Assembly (NCBI GenBank): GCA_000434035.1 | Contig: FR893524.1 | Coordinates: 10,050 to 74,049, forward strand | Direction of reading: 5' to 3' | Length of the DNA: 64,000 nucleotides | From: Clostridium sp. CAG:452 | GTDB lineage: Bacteria; Bacillota; Clostridia; TANB77; CAG-508 | In this document: in pieces, positions 40,381-49,698 of the stretch | Position numbering within the stretch: the first letter of the stretch is position 1 | Layout: each line of letters starts with the position of its first letter | Made by a program: the position numbers and the translations under genes | Notes under the pieces: model-generated | Seen by the model: only the letters and a program-made list of their open reading frames with translations | Told to the model about the DNA's origin: nothing | Databases searched by the model: none

Positions 40381-41247
40381 TTACTGCACAAAGCTAAGCT
40401 TGAACTGAGATGGATCGTCTCTTATTGCGCGTATTGAAAACAGATATGTTCCATTTTTGCGTATTATACGAGGAGGAAAATTGTTGTTTTCATTTAAAAC
40501 AACAAACCATTCTCTATCATCATCATCACAATGTGCAATGTGGAGTCCAAAATCAGCATTTAGAATTCCAGCTTGATTTGGATTCAATTCAATAAATAAT
40601 CCACTTAAATCTTTTACTGGACCAACAACTCTGCCAGATACGATGTCGCCTACTTCGAAATTTTGATAAGGGATAGTTGAGCGATAACTAACTATAAATT
40701 TTCCATACATATTTTGATATAAAATATGTACAGGAATATAGTCAATTTTGTTGAAATAATCTGAAGGGTTAACATATGAGGAAGAAACTTCCTTATATGG
40801 TATTGCACCATATATTCCTGCTCCAATATCAACAAAGGCATGCGACTGTGTTGCTCCTGTTTTCCAAGCGTAAATTACTTTGGAAGAACCTTCAAGGCTT
40901 GAAAAATACAATAAAGCATTTTCCATATTCTTCTTTCTGGAAAGTAAAAAACGCTTGGTGTCACTAAAATAGCCAATTATTTCAGCTGTAAGTAAACGAG
41001 AGCCTGCGAAAAAGGGAGCAAGAGATTTATAATCCGCATCTCCTAAATCATAAATACTCAGTTCACTTAAAGGAATGATTCCATAAAATGAATTTCCAAT
41101 AAAGACTTCCATTTCATTTGCGGAATAGTCATAACTTCTTACTGAACAACTAACTACTTTACCAATGTAACATTCAGGATCGATTAAAGGATCTAGAAAT
41201 GTTAATGGGTTCCGGGCTTCTGGTAAAAATTCTGGTGTTTTTTTCAT
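40381..41247 (-). CDS. S1-domain RNA-binding protein, with in-frame CGG
   Basis: The 288-aa protein has up to three S1-like OB folds, recognisable from GKVVSCSVRSYDYSANEM followed by FYGIIPLSEL, from HAFVDIGAGIYGAIPYKEVS, and from GDIVSGRVVGPVKDLSGLFI. Likely RNA-binding; role unknown. Codon 12 is CGG and must be read in the zero frame: a +1 shift there would stop at TAA after three more codons. It also uses CGC for arginine, rare in neighbouring genes, which hints at a foreign origin. Strong GGAGG and its own promoter. Confidence 0.82.
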   Translation of the reverse strand: MKKTPEFLPEARNPLTFLDPLIDPECYIGKVVSCSVRSYDYSANEMEVFIGNSFYGIIPLSELSIYDLGDADYKSLAPFFAGSRLLTAEIIGYFSDTKRFLLSRKKNMENALLYFSSLEGSSKVIYAWKTGATQSHAFVDIGAGIYGAIPYKEVSSSYVNPSDYFNKIDYIPVHILYQNMYGKFIVSYRSTIPYQNFEVGDIVSGRVVGPVKDLSGLFIELNPNQAGILNADFGLHIAHCDDDDREWFVVLNENNNFPPRIIRKNGTYLFSIRAIRDDPSQFKLSFVQ

Positions 41248-41292
41248 TGATTTGAACCTCCTTAAGTATATATGCTAAAAAGCACTACCTAA

Positions 41293-41321
41293 ATTATACC
41301 ACAATTTTATGTAAAATTCAA
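41293..41321 (-). promoter_or_regulatory. Promoter of the S1-domain gene
   Basis: On the reverse strand: TTGAAT (complement of 41316-41321), 17-bp spacer, TATAAT (complement of 41293-41298). Confidence 0.8.
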
Positions 41322-41352
41322 CGAAAAAGTGAGCTTTATTAACCAATAAGGG

Positions 41353-41380
41353 TTGCAAAAAATAAAAAATGTGATATAAT
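41353..41380 (+). promoter_or_regulatory. Promoter of tig
   Basis: TTGCAA (41353-41358), 16-bp spacer, TATAAT (41375-41380). Divergent from the S1-gene promoter. Confidence 0.75.
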
Positions 41381-41415
41381 ACAAAAGTTAATAAAAAACG
41401 GAAGGAAGATAAAAA

Positions 41416-42699
41416 ATGAACGTAAAAGTAGAAAAAACAGAAAATAATAATGAAGTAAAATTAGAATTTACAGTAGAAGCAGAAAAATTTGATGGAGCAA
41501 TAAAAACTGTATTTAACAAAAATTCTAAATATTTTAATATACCAGGATTTAGAAAAGGCAAAGCACCATATCAAATAGTAGAAAAAACTTATGGAGCACA
41601 AATATTCTATGAAGATGCTTTTAATGAAGTAGCAGGAGAAGCTTTTGAAGAAGGATTAAAAGAGAACAATATAGAAGCAGTAAGTAAACCAGAAGTAGAA
41701 ATAAAACAAATCGAAAAAGGAAAAGACTTAATATTTACAGCTGTTGTTCAAACAAAACCAGAAGTAACATTAGGAAAATATAAAGGTATACAAGTAAAAA
41801 AAGTTGAGTATAATGTATCTGATGAAGATGTTGAACATGAATTAATGCATATGGCAGAAAAAAATGCAAGATTAGTTTCAGTAGAAGACAGACCAGTTGA
41901 ATCTGGAGATATAACAGTAATAGACTTTGAAGGATTTGTAGATGGAGTAGCTTTTGATGGTGGAAAAGCAGAAAACCATGAATTAACAATAGGAAGCAAT
42001 ACTTTTATACCAGGATTTGAAGACCAAATAATTGGAATGAAACCAGAAGAAGAAAAAGAAATAAAGGTAAAATTCCCAGAAGAATATTTCTCTGCAAATT
42101 TAGCAGGAAAAGATGCTACATTTAAAGTAAAATTACATGAAATCAAGAAAAAAGAAATGCCAGAAATAAATGACGAATTAGCAAAAGACATTAGTGAATT
42201 TGATACAATAGAAGAATTAAAAAACAGCATAAAAGAAAAACAAGAAGAACAAAATAAAACAAGAGCAAAATACGAAACAGAAGATGAAGTTATAAAAGCA
42301 GTATGTGAAGAAGCAAAAGTAGAAATCCCATCAGGAATGATTGAAACAGAAACAGATCATATGGTTCAAGACATAAATACAAGATTAAGTTATCAAGGAA
42401 TGAACATAGATCAATATTTAAAAATGATGAACAAAACAATGGATGAATTTAGAGCAGAATACAAAGAACAAGCAGAAACAGCTGTAAAATCTAGATTAGT
42501 ATTAGAAGCAGTTGGAAAAGAAGCAGGAATAGAAGTAAAAGAAGAAGAAATATCAGCTAAAATCAAAGAAATGGCAGAAAACTACGGAAGAAAAGAAGAA
42601 GAAGTTAAAGATAACCCAGAATTAGTGAAATACGTAGGAGATAGCCTAAAAACAGAAAAAACAATAGATTTCTTAGTAGAAAATGCAAAAATAAAATAA
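41416..42699 (+). CDS. tig: Trigger factor
   Basis: Ribosome-bound chaperone and peptidyl-prolyl isomerase. The 427-aa protein has the N-terminal ribosome-binding signature FNIPGFRKGKAPYQIVEKTYG (G-F-R-K-G-K; shortened here: GFRKGKAP), the FKBP domain (GDITVIDFEGFVDG, about residue 160-240) and the C-terminal arm domain. Upstream of clpP-clpX, the usual order in Bacillota. Confidence 0.95.
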   Translation: MNVKVEKTENNNEVKLEFTVEAEKFDGAIKTVFNKNSKYFNIPGFRKGKAPYQIVEKTYGAQIFYEDAFNEVAGEAFEEGLKENNIEAVSKPEVEIKQIEKGKDLIFTAVVQTKPEVTLGKYKGIQVKKVEYNVSDEDVEHELMHMAEKNARLVSVEDRPVESGDITVIDFEGFVDGVAFDGGKAENHELTIGSNTFIPGFEDQIIGMKPEEEKEIKVKFPEEYFSANLAGKDATFKVKLHEIKKKEMPEINDELAKDISEFDTIEELKNSIKEKQEEQNKTRAKYETEDEVIKAVCEEAKVEIPSGMIETETDHMVQDINTRLSYQGMNIDQYLKMMNKTMDEFRAEYKEQAETAVKSRLVLEAVGKEAGIEVKEEEISAKIKEMAENYGRKEEEVKDNPELVKYVGDSLKTEKTIDFLVENAKIK

Positions 42700-42746
42700 T
42701 TTGTTTTAAGTACTAGCATTGAAGAAAAAATAAAAAATAAATAAAG

Positions 42747-42797
42747 GGGGTAATAGCTTGTTGTAGAATATTATAATTAGGCTATTACCCAATTTTT
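42747..42797 (+). terminator. Long-loop hairpin between tig and clpP
   Basis: GGGTAATAGC (42748-42757) pairs with GCTATTACCC (42781-42790) across a 23-base loop, then AATTTTT. It may reduce read-through from tig into clpP. Confidence 0.65.
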
Positions 42798-42827
42798 AAA
42801 TTAATAAAACCAAGGAGGAGAATTATA

Positions 42828-43433
42828 ATGGAAAATTTAACAAATAGCTTAGTGCCTTACGTAATTGAACAAACAGGAAGAGGAGAAAGATCATATGATA
42901 TATTCTCAAGATTATTAAAGGATAGAATTATATTTTTAAGCGAAGATGTAAACCATGTAACAGCAAGCTTAATAATAGCACAAATGTTATTCTTAGAGTC
43001 AGAAGATCCAGATAAAGAAATATCATTTTATATAAATAGCCCAGGAGGTTCTATAACAGACGGAATGGCAATAGTAGACACAATGAACTATATTAAATGT
43101 CCAGTATCTACTATATGTGTAGGCTTGGCAGCAAGTATGGGATCTGTACTTTTAACATGCGGAGCAAAAGGCAAAAGATTTGCAACACCAAATTCAGAAA
43201 TATTAATACATCAACCATTAATTTCTGGTGGATTAGCAGGTCAAACAACAGAAATAAAAATACATGCAGACCACATGGTAAAAACAAGAGAAAAATTAAA
43301 TAAGTTACTAAGCGAAAAGACAGGACAAAGCTTAGAACAAATAGAAAAGGATACAGAAAGAGACCATTACATGACAGCACAAGAAGCATTAGAATATGGT
43401 CTAATAGATGAAATCATAGATGTTAGGAGGTAA
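42828..43433 (+). CDS. clpP: ATP-dependent Clp protease proteolytic subunit
   Basis: Serine protease chamber. The 201-aa protein starts with [20 protein letters not shown] and has catalytic Ser in [11 protein letters not shown], His in EILIHQPL and Asp in the following helix ([20 protein letters not shown]). Directly upstream of clpX (2 bp gap), so the two partners are made together. RBS AAGGAGGAG. Confidence 0.97.
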   Translation: MENLTNSLVPYVIEQTGRGERSYDIFSRLLKDRIIFLSEDVNHVTASLIIAQMLFLESEDPDKEISFYINSPGGSITDGMAIVDTMNYIKCPVSTICVGLAASMGSVLLTCGAKGKRFATPNSEILIHQPLISGGLAGQTTEIKIHADHMVKTREKLNKLLSEKTGQSLEQIEKDTERDHYMTAQEALEYGLIDEIIDVRR

Positions 43434-43435
43434 CA

Positions 43436-44743
43436 ATGGCAAATAGAAACATTACAAAAAGTGTAAAATGTTCATTTTGTGGAAAACCACAAGAAATGGT
43501 AAAAAGGATTGTTGCAGGGCCTAATGCATATATTTGTGATGAATGTATTGCAATATGCAACAATATAATAGAAGACGAGAACTATGATGAAGAAACAGGG
43601 TACGAGGATTTAAAATCAGAAGATATACCAACACCCGCAGAGATAAAACAAATTTTAGATGAATATGTAATAGGACAGGATGATGCAAAAAAAACATTAT
43701 CTGTTGCAGTATATAATCATTATAAAAGAATAGCATGTGATGAAATTATTGATGATGTAGAAATACAAAAAAGCAATATACTTTTATTAGGACCAACAGG
43801 ATGTGGTAAAACGCTTTTAGCACAAACACTTGCAAGAATATTAAATGTGCCATTTGCAATAGCAGATGCTACAACACTTACAGAAGCAGGATATGTTGGA
43901 GAAGATGTAGAAAATATTTTACTTAAACTAATACAATCAGCAGAATATGATATTAAAAAAGCAGAAAAAGGAATTATATATATAGACGAAATAGATAAAA
44001 TAACTAGAAAATCAGAAAACCCATCGATAACCAGAGATGTTAGTGGAGAAGGCGTTCAACAAGCTCTACTAAAAATAGTAGAAGGAACAGTAGCATCAGT
44101 ACCACCGCAAGGAGGAAGAAAACATCCTCATCAAGAGTTTTTGCAAATCGATACAAGTAACATATTATTTATATGTGGAGGCGCTTTTGAGGGATTAGAA
44201 AAAATTATAAAAGACAGAGTAGGAAAAAAGGGAATGGGCTTTGGAGCTCAAATAGAAAGCAAAAAAGAAATAGAAAAATACAAAATCTTTGAGGAATTAC
44301 TGCCACAAGATTTATTAAAATTTGGTTTGATTCCAGAATTTGTAGGAAGACTTCCGATTATTGCAACTCTTAAAGAACTAGACAAAGAAGCTTTAATAAA
44401 TATAGTAACAGAGCCAAAAAATGCATTAACAAAACAGTATAAAAAACTATTAGAGTTAGATGGGGTAGAATTAGAATTTGAACCAGAAGCATTAAATTCA
44501 ATAGTAGAAAAGGCAATAGAAAGAAACACTGGTGCAAGAGGACTTCGTTCTATAATAGAAGATATAATGAGAGATATAATGTTTGATATACCATCAAATC
44601 CAAAAATAGAAAAATGCATAATAACAAAAGACACAGTAGAAGGAAAAGATGGACCAAAGCTAGTTATAAACGAGAATAAAACTTCAAAAAGGATAAAAAT
44701 AAAGAAAAAGCCAATAGAAGCAAATAAAAGTGAAACTGCATAA
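43436..44743 (+). CDS. clpX: ATP-dependent Clp protease ATP-binding subunit ClpX
   Basis: AAA+ unfoldase that feeds ClpP. The 435-aa protein has the N-terminal zinc-binding domain (CSFCGKPQ ... CDECI), Walker [13 protein letters not shown] (about residue 120), Walker [11 protein letters not shown], pore loop GYVGED, the ClpP-docking segment and sensor-2 GARGLRSII. Translation coupled to clpP. Confidence 0.97.
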   Translation: MANRNITKSVKCSFCGKPQEMVKRIVAGPNAYICDECIAICNNIIEDENYDEETGYEDLKSEDIPTPAEIKQILDEYVIGQDDAKKTLSVAVYNHYKRIACDEIIDDVEIQKSNILLLGPTGCGKTLLAQTLARILNVPFAIADATTLTEAGYVGEDVENILLKLIQSAEYDIKKAEKGIIYIDEIDKITRKSENPSITRDVSGEGVQQALLKIVEGTVASVPPQGGRKHPHQEFLQIDTSNILFICGGAFEGLEKIIKDRVGKKGMGFGAQIESKKEIEKYKIFEELLPQDLLKFGLIPEFVGRLPIIATLKELDKEALINIVTEPKNALTKQYKKLLELDGVELEFEPEALNSIVEKAIERNTGARGLRSIIEDIMRDIMFDIPSNPKIEKCIITKDTVEGKDGPKLVINENKTSKRIKIKKKPIEANKSETA

Positions 44744-44747
44744 TTAA

Positions 44748-44774
44748 GAAAATGGGGGATTTTCCCCATTTTTT
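44748..44774 (+). terminator. Terminator after clpX
   Basis: AAAATGGGGG / CCCCATTTTTT. Confidence 0.85.
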
Positions 44775-44794
44775 GTTGAATAGGAAAAATTATA

Positions 44795-44824
44795 TTGACA
44801 AATCAGATAAAAGTTTGGTATAAT
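44795..44824 (+). promoter_or_regulatory. Promoter of rpsB-tsf
   Basis: TTGACA (44795-44800), 18-bp spacer, TATAAT (44819-44824). Confidence 0.82.
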
Positions 44825-44937
44825 ATACAAGTTGAAAAATACGCACATATAGTTATAGTTTAAGATTGTGCTTATAAATAAGTGTTCTTAAATGTAAAAA
44901 ACTATGTGGAGGAAAAACAAATAAGGAGGAATGTAAA

Positions 44938-45714
44938 ATGGCAGTAGTTGCAATGAAACAATTATTAGAAGCAGGTGTACACTTTGGACACCAAACAAAA
45001 AGATGGGACCCTAAAATGGCTGAATACATTTACCAAGCTAGAAACGGTATCCATATTATCGATTTACAAAAGACATCAAAGAAAATTGATGAAGCTTACA
45101 AATTTATGAAGGATATTGCAGAAGAAGGAAAAACTATCCTTTTCGTAGGAACAAAAAAACAAGCACAAGAATGTGTTAAAGATGCAGCAATAAAAAGCAA
45201 TATGTTCTATGTTGACCAAAGATGGTTAGGTGGAATGTTAACAAACTTTAAAACAATAAAAACAAGAATTGCAAGATTAAACAAATTAGAAGAAATGGAA
45301 AATGATGGTACATTCGAAGTTTTACCAAAAAAAGAAGTTGCAGCATTAAAAAATGAAAAAGAAAAACTAGAAAAAAATCTAGGTGGAATTAGAGACATGA
45401 AAGAAATGCCAGGAGCTATGTTTGTAGTAGATCCTAAAAACGAAAGAATTGCAGTATTAGAAGCTAAAAAATTAAATATTCCAATAGTAGGTTTAGTAGA
45501 TACAAACTGTAATCCAGAAGACGTTGATTATCCAATTCCTGGAAATGATGATGCAATAAGAGCTGTAAAATTAATTACAGACGTTATGGCAAATGCAATT
45601 ATAGAAGGAAGACAAGGAGAAGCATTAGATAACGAACAAGAAGAAATAGCAACAGAAGAACCAACAAGTATTGAAGAAGTTGTAGCAGAAGAAACAGAAA
45701 CAGTAGAAGAATAA
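44938..45714 (+). CDS. rpsB: 30S ribosomal protein S2
   Basis: Late-binding protein of the small subunit. The 258-aa protein has [48 protein letters not shown] and [22 protein letters not shown]. The last 25 residues form an acidic tail ([20 protein letters not shown]). The leader of about 107 nt could pair CACATATAGTT (about 44844) with AACTATGTGGAGG over the binding-site region, a possible control element. Confidence 0.96.
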   Translation: MAVVAMKQLLEAGVHFGHQTKRWDPKMAEYIYQARNGIHIIDLQKTSKKIDEAYKFMKDIAEEGKTILFVGTKKQAQECVKDAAIKSNMFYVDQRWLGGMLTNFKTIKTRIARLNKLEEMENDGTFEVLPKKEVAALKNEKEKLEKNLGGIRDMKEMPGAMFVVDPKNERIAVLEAKKLNIPIVGLVDTNCNPEDVDYPIPGNDDAIRAVKLITDVMANAIIEGRQGEALDNEQEEIATEEPTSIEEVVAEETETVEE

Positions 45715-45745
45715 TTAATTAAAACGAACAAACAACTCAAAGACA

Positions 45746-45779
45746 TGTAGGGGACGTACCTAAAGGGGCGACCCCTACA
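45746..45779. repeat. Short palindromic repeat, copy 1
   Basis: TGTAGGGG...CCCCTACA arms around GGGGCGA core, in the rpsB-tsf gap. A partly matching piece lies at 56181-56207. It is a small REP-type palindrome. Confidence 0.7.
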
Positions 45780-45821
45780 ATAATAGAGTTTGAATTTATA
45801 ATTTTAAAGGAGGAAAGCCAT

Positions 45822-46703
45822 ATGATAACAGCACAACAAGTAAAAGAGTTAAGAGAAAAAACAGGTGCAGGTATGATGGACTGCAAAAAAGTTTTAACAG
45901 AAACAGATGGAGATATGGAAAAAGCAGCTGAATTATTAAGAGAAAGAGGAATAACAAAAGCAGCTAAAAAATCTGATAGAATAGCAGCAGAAGGATTAGT
46001 ATATTGCTATGTAACAGACGACAAAAAAGTTGGTGTAGTATTAGAAGTTAATGCAGAAACAGACTTCGTTGCAAAAAATGAAGAATTTAGAAAATTTGTT
46101 GCTGATACAGCAAAACAAATAGCTGTTACAAATCCAGCAGATGTAGAAAGCTTATTAGCAGAAAAATCAATAGATGATTCTTCAAGAACAATAAAAGATA
46201 TATTAACAGACAAAATAGCAACAATAGGTGAAAATATGTCAGTTAGAAGATTTACAAGGTTTGAAAGCACAGGATTAGTAGAGAGCTATGTCCATGGAGA
46301 TGGAAAAATAGGTGTTTTAGTAGACTGCCCAAAAGGAACAGAAGAAGTTGCAAAAGATGTATGTATGCAAATTGCGGCAGCAAAACCTGAATATTTAAAT
46401 AGAGAAGAAGTTCCACAAGAAGTAGTAGCACATGAAATGGAAATTTTAAAAGCACAAGCTATGAATGAAGGAAAACCAGCTGAAATAGCAGAAAAAATGG
46501 TTCAAGGAAGAATAGGAAAATTCTATGGAGAAATCTGTTTATTAGAACAACCATTTGTTAAAGAACCAGATATAAAAGTTCAAAAATTATTAGATAACAA
46601 CAATGCAGAAATAACAAGATTTGCAAGATTCGAAAAAGGCGAAGGACTTCAAAAAAGAGAAGAAAACTTTGCAGAAGAAGTTGCAAAACAAATGAATCAA
46701 TAG
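45822..46703 (+). CDS. tsf: Translation elongation factor Ts
   Basis: Nucleotide-exchange factor for EF-Tu. The 293-aa protein starts with VKELREKTGAGMMDCKKVLT and has the T-D-F-V-A-K-N motif (NAETDFVAKNEEF), two core domains and the C-terminal module ending EEVAKQMNQ. Follows rpsB as in most bacteria; RBS AAAGGAGG. Confidence 0.97.
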   Translation: MITAQQVKELREKTGAGMMDCKKVLTETDGDMEKAAELLRERGITKAAKKSDRIAAEGLVYCYVTDDKKVGVVLEVNAETDFVAKNEEFRKFVADTAKQIAVTNPADVESLLAEKSIDDSSRTIKDILTDKIATIGENMSVRRFTRFESTGLVESYVHGDGKIGVLVDCPKGTEEVAKDVCMQIAAAKPEYLNREEVPQEVVAHEMEILKAQAMNEGKPAEIAEKMVQGRIGKFYGEICLLEQPFVKEPDIKVQKLLDNNNAEITRFARFEKGEGLQKREENFAEEVAKQMNQ

Positions 46704-46710
46704 TTAAATA

Positions 46711-46740
46711 AAAAAACGGATTTTAAAAAATCCGTTTTTT
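46711..46740. terminator. Bidirectional terminator after tsf
   Basis: AAAAAACGGATT / AATCCGTTTTTT between convergent genes. Confidence 0.9.
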
Positions 46741-46776
46741 TCATTTAAATTTTGTTTACAAAATTAATGAAATTAT

Positions 46777-47700
46777 CTAAAAACCAGTTTCGAATTTTGC
46801 TGCTTTTAATGGATTTAATCTAAATTCTATTTTGAACAAGTTAAATTTAGATAAATCTTTATTTTCTAAACATTCAATATACAAGTTAAGAGCTTCTTCT
46901 GTTTTGCAAGCAGAAATAATTGCTGGGTTTAGATCATATTTAAACATAATATTAAGAGCATATTTCAAAGCATCAAAAACTGATTTTGCTTCTCTATCTC
47001 TTATTAAAGAATATGCTTCTCTAAATCTTGCTAAGCTAGGGTGCTTTGTATAATAATCTAATGGTAAAATAAATTCTTTATTTATTACATACTCTAAAGA
47101 TTTGTATTCTTTTGGGTATTTTTCCATATATGACTGAATTTCAGAAACTGTATAAGGCAGAAATACTTTATTATCTTTTTCAGAAATTATTAATGTATTA
47201 TTATTTTGAATATTTCCATCTGAAATTTCTTCAGAAACTTCTTCAGATTTTTTGCCATTTGAAGAATTTATTCTTTTAACAAAACGATCAACCTCTATAT
47301 CTGCTAACATTATATCTTTTTTTATTTCTTCATATGTAGAAAAATAAGAATTTATTTTCTCTTTAAGATTTATTGCAACTTCGTCAGAAGAAGCGTTTCT
47401 TGATAGAGAAATAAAGCCACTATTTATATCAATTAACAAAGACTTTAAAGAGTTTAATTTTTCAATATTCTTAGCAAACTTTTCTGAAATATTATTTATT
47501 TCTTCTGAATAATCTTTTTTAGATCCTATTTTAGAAACAGAGTCTGTTTTTGATAATGTATCAAAAAGACATGTTACCTCATTTCTTTTATTTTCTTGTT
47601 CCGCTATTTTTAAGTTAATATTTACTAAGTTAGCCTCAAAATTTTGCAACAAGTATAATTCATTTGAATTAAAAATTCCATCTTTTGTGATTGCTTCCAA
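46777..47700 (-). CDS. Coiled-coil protein of unknown function (307 aa)
   Basis: No signal peptide or membrane segment. Residues 20-150 are predicted coiled coil (Lys/Glu/Asn/Ile-rich, e.g. EINNISEKFAKNIEKLNSLK). Residues about 185-307 form a compact domain (VFLPYTVSEIQSYMEKYPKE, YYTKHPSLARFREAYSLI, DALKYALNIMFKYDLNP). I recognise no catalytic motif. It is divergent from the tasA-like gene. RBS AGGGGGA. Confidence 0.75.
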   Translation of the reverse strand: MEAITKDGIFNSNELYLLQNFEANLVNINLKIAEQENKRNEVTCLFDTLSKTDSVSKIGSKKDYSEEINNISEKFAKNIEKLNSLKSLLIDINSGFISLSRNASSDEVAINLKEKINSYFSTYEEIKKDIMLADIEVDRFVKRINSSNGKKSEEVSEEISDGNIQNNNTLIISEKDNKVFLPYTVSEIQSYMEKYPKEYKSLEYVINKEFILPLDYYTKHPSLARFREAYSLIRDREAKSVFDALKYALNIMFKYDLNPAIISACKTEEALNLYIECLENKDLSKFNLFKIEFRLNPLKAAKFETGF

Positions 47701-47886
47701 TTATATTCCCCCTATTAAACAAATATATAACTAAATATATTATAACATAAGCAAAGACAAAAGTATGTGACAAAAAAAATAAAAAAACATTACAAAGAAA
47801 CAAAAAAAGACTTTTTATCGTAATACTCTTGTAACAAGAAAGTGTTATAATAAATCCATCAATGAAAATAAGGAGGGTTTCAAAAG

Positions 47887-48435
47887 ATGAAAAACAAAAA
47901 AAGAAATTATGTAATCGTAGTATTGGTGGTGCTATTACTAGCGTTAGCAGTAGGATATGCTGCATTTAGTGATACATTAACAATTTCAGGTACAGCAAAT
48001 GCAAAAGGTACATTTGACATGGAATTTACTTCTGCAACAATTGATACAGCTACAGCAAAAGGAATAAACACAACAGAATCAACTGCAACAATATCAACTG
48101 ATAAAAACACAGTTACAGTAGTTGTAAAAGACTTAGCTTATCCAGGAGCAGGAACAAATGTAACAGTAGTTGCCAAAAATGCAGGTACAGTTCCAGCAAA
48201 ATTAAAAGGTTTAAAATTTACTGGAAATGAAGATCCTGACATAAAAATTACATTCCCAGAAGGATTAGCAGTAGGTGAAGTAGTAGAAGCAGGAAAAACA
48301 TGTTCAATTACTTTCTCTGTAAAATGGGATGAAAACTCAACAATAGCAACAAAAGATTTAACATTTAGCGCCGAATTAGAATACGAACAAAGCACAGATG
48401 CATTTACAGGAACACCAGCACATACAGATGCATAA
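47887..48435 (+). CDS. TasA/camelysin-like exported protein (SipW-dependent)
   Basis: The 182-aa protein has a signal peptide of the SipW type: basic start, hydrophobic core LVVLLLALAVGYAAFSD, then TLTISGTANAKGTFDMEFTS, the start of the beta-sandwich typical of TasA/CalY fibre proteins. The mature part is rich in Thr, Ala and Val, without Cys pairs. Immediately followed by a SipW-type signal peptidase gene, its expected processing enzyme. In Bacillus such proteins form biofilm fibres or surface proteases; the role here is inferred. Confidence 0.85.
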   Translation: MKNKKRNYVIVVLVVLLLALAVGYAAFSDTLTISGTANAKGTFDMEFTSATIDTATAKGINTTESTATISTDKNTVTVVVKDLAYPGAGTNVTVVAKNAGTVPAKLKGLKFTGNEDPDIKITFPEGLAVGEVVEAGKTCSITFSVKWDENSTIATKDLTFSAELEYEQSTDAFTGTPAHTDA

Positions 48436-48447
48436 AAACATATAAAT

Positions 48448-48482
48448 CTAAGGGTAATTTGTTTAAATAAAATTACCCTTAG
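48448..48482 (+). promoter_or_regulatory. Strong hairpin between tasA-like gene and signal peptidase gene
   Basis: CTAAGGGTAATTT (48448-48460) pairs exactly with AAATTACCCTTAG (48470-48482); no T-run follows. It probably stabilises the upstream mRNA or causes partial termination so that the substrate is made in excess over the peptidase. Confidence 0.6.
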
Positions 48483-48518
48483 AGCGTATTAAAACCAATT
48501 AGTATAAAGGAAGCCCAA

Positions 48519-49676
48519 ATGAAACGAACAAAAATAGAAACAATTTTAATATTTGGAATTTTAATTTTATATTATGCTTTATCTCAAATATTTTTTGTGA
48601 AGATGGGAAGCATATATTCTATAATAATAAATCCACTATTTTGGATTTTACTGTGTGTAAGTTTAAAGTTATATATAAAAAAAACATATGCAATAGCAAA
48701 ACTAAAAAAAGAAATAGTAGATTATACATTAATAGCTGTATTAGGATATATAATAGTATATTTGATTTCTGGATTATTTGTATCATTTGGAAAAAACCCA
48801 AACTCTACAACTTTAAAAGGGCTGATTATAAACTTTTGGGTAACAGGAACTGTGATTTTAACACGAGAATATGTTAGATATTTAATAATAAACAATACAT
48901 ATGAAAAACAAAAGAAAAAAGTGGGTATAGCATTAATAATTATAATGACTTTATTAGAAGTAAAAACTTTAAATATAACTGATATGAATGTTTATTATGC
49001 GTTTAAACAAATAGCATCAGCTTTCTTACCAGTATTATCTAAAAACATATTATTTACATATTTAGCATACTGTAAAAACTATGTAGCAGCAGTATGTTAT
49101 GACTTGCTTATATATTTAGTATTATGGCTATCACCAATATTACCTAAAATGACTTGGTTTATGATAGCAATAATAGATATAGCAACACCAATAATATTGT
49201 TACTATATATAAGATATATAAAAAGAAAAAAGGATTATTTTAAATCAAAAGAAGGTGCAAGTGACTCTGAACCAAAATCAGTTATAGTTTTAGTGATAAT
49301 AGTAATACTTGCTATATGGTTTGCATTAGGAATTTTTCCGGTAAAACCAATAGCAATAGCAACAGGAAGTATGTCTCCTCAAATAAATATTGGAGATGTA
49401 GCAATAATAAAAAAATGTGGACCAAACGATGTAGAAGTTGGGGACATAATTGAATATAAAATGCCTGACTTTACAGTAGTACATAGAATAGTAGAAATAA
49501 AACAAGAAAACGGTAGATACTATTTTGCAACAAAAGGAGATAGCAATGACAGTAGAGATAAAAATTTAGTAACAGAAGATCAGCTTATAGGCAAATGCTT
49601 ATTTAAAATAAGATATTTAGGATATCCAGCTATCTGGATAACTGGTGTAAAAACACAAAATGAATTAGGTTTATAA
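48519..49676 (+). CDS. Signal peptidase I, SipW/ER type, with a multi-helix membrane extension
   Basis: The 385-aa protein has seven or so membrane helices in residues 1-235, an unusual extension, and then a peptidase domain: helix VIILVIIVILAIWFALGIF-like, catalytic Ser in AIATGSMSPQINIGD, IIEYK, and catalytic His in DFTVVHRIVEI in place of the Lys of ordinary bacterial enzymes; then TKGDSNDSRD. That Ser-His pair defines the SipW/archaeal/ER group. It likely cleaves the two neighbouring exported proteins. Confidence 0.9.
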   Translation: MKRTKIETILIFGILILYYALSQIFFVKMGSIYSIIINPLFWILLCVSLKLYIKKTYAIAKLKKEIVDYTLIAVLGYIIVYLISGLFVSFGKNPNSTTLKGLIINFWVTGTVILTREYVRYLIINNTYEKQKKKVGIALIIIMTLLEVKTLNITDMNVYYAFKQIASAFLPVLSKNILFTYLAYCKNYVAAVCYDLLIYLVLWLSPILPKMTWFMIAIIDIATPIILLLYIRYIKRKKDYFKSKEGASDSEPKSVIVLVIIVILAIWFALGIFPVKPIAIATGSMSPQINIGDVAIIKKCGPNDVEVGDIIEYKMPDFTVVHRIVEIKQENGRYYFATKGDSNDSRDKNLVTEDQLIGKCLFKIRYLGYPAIWITGVKTQNELGL

Positions 49677-49698
49677 GAAGGGGAGAAGACAATTACTA

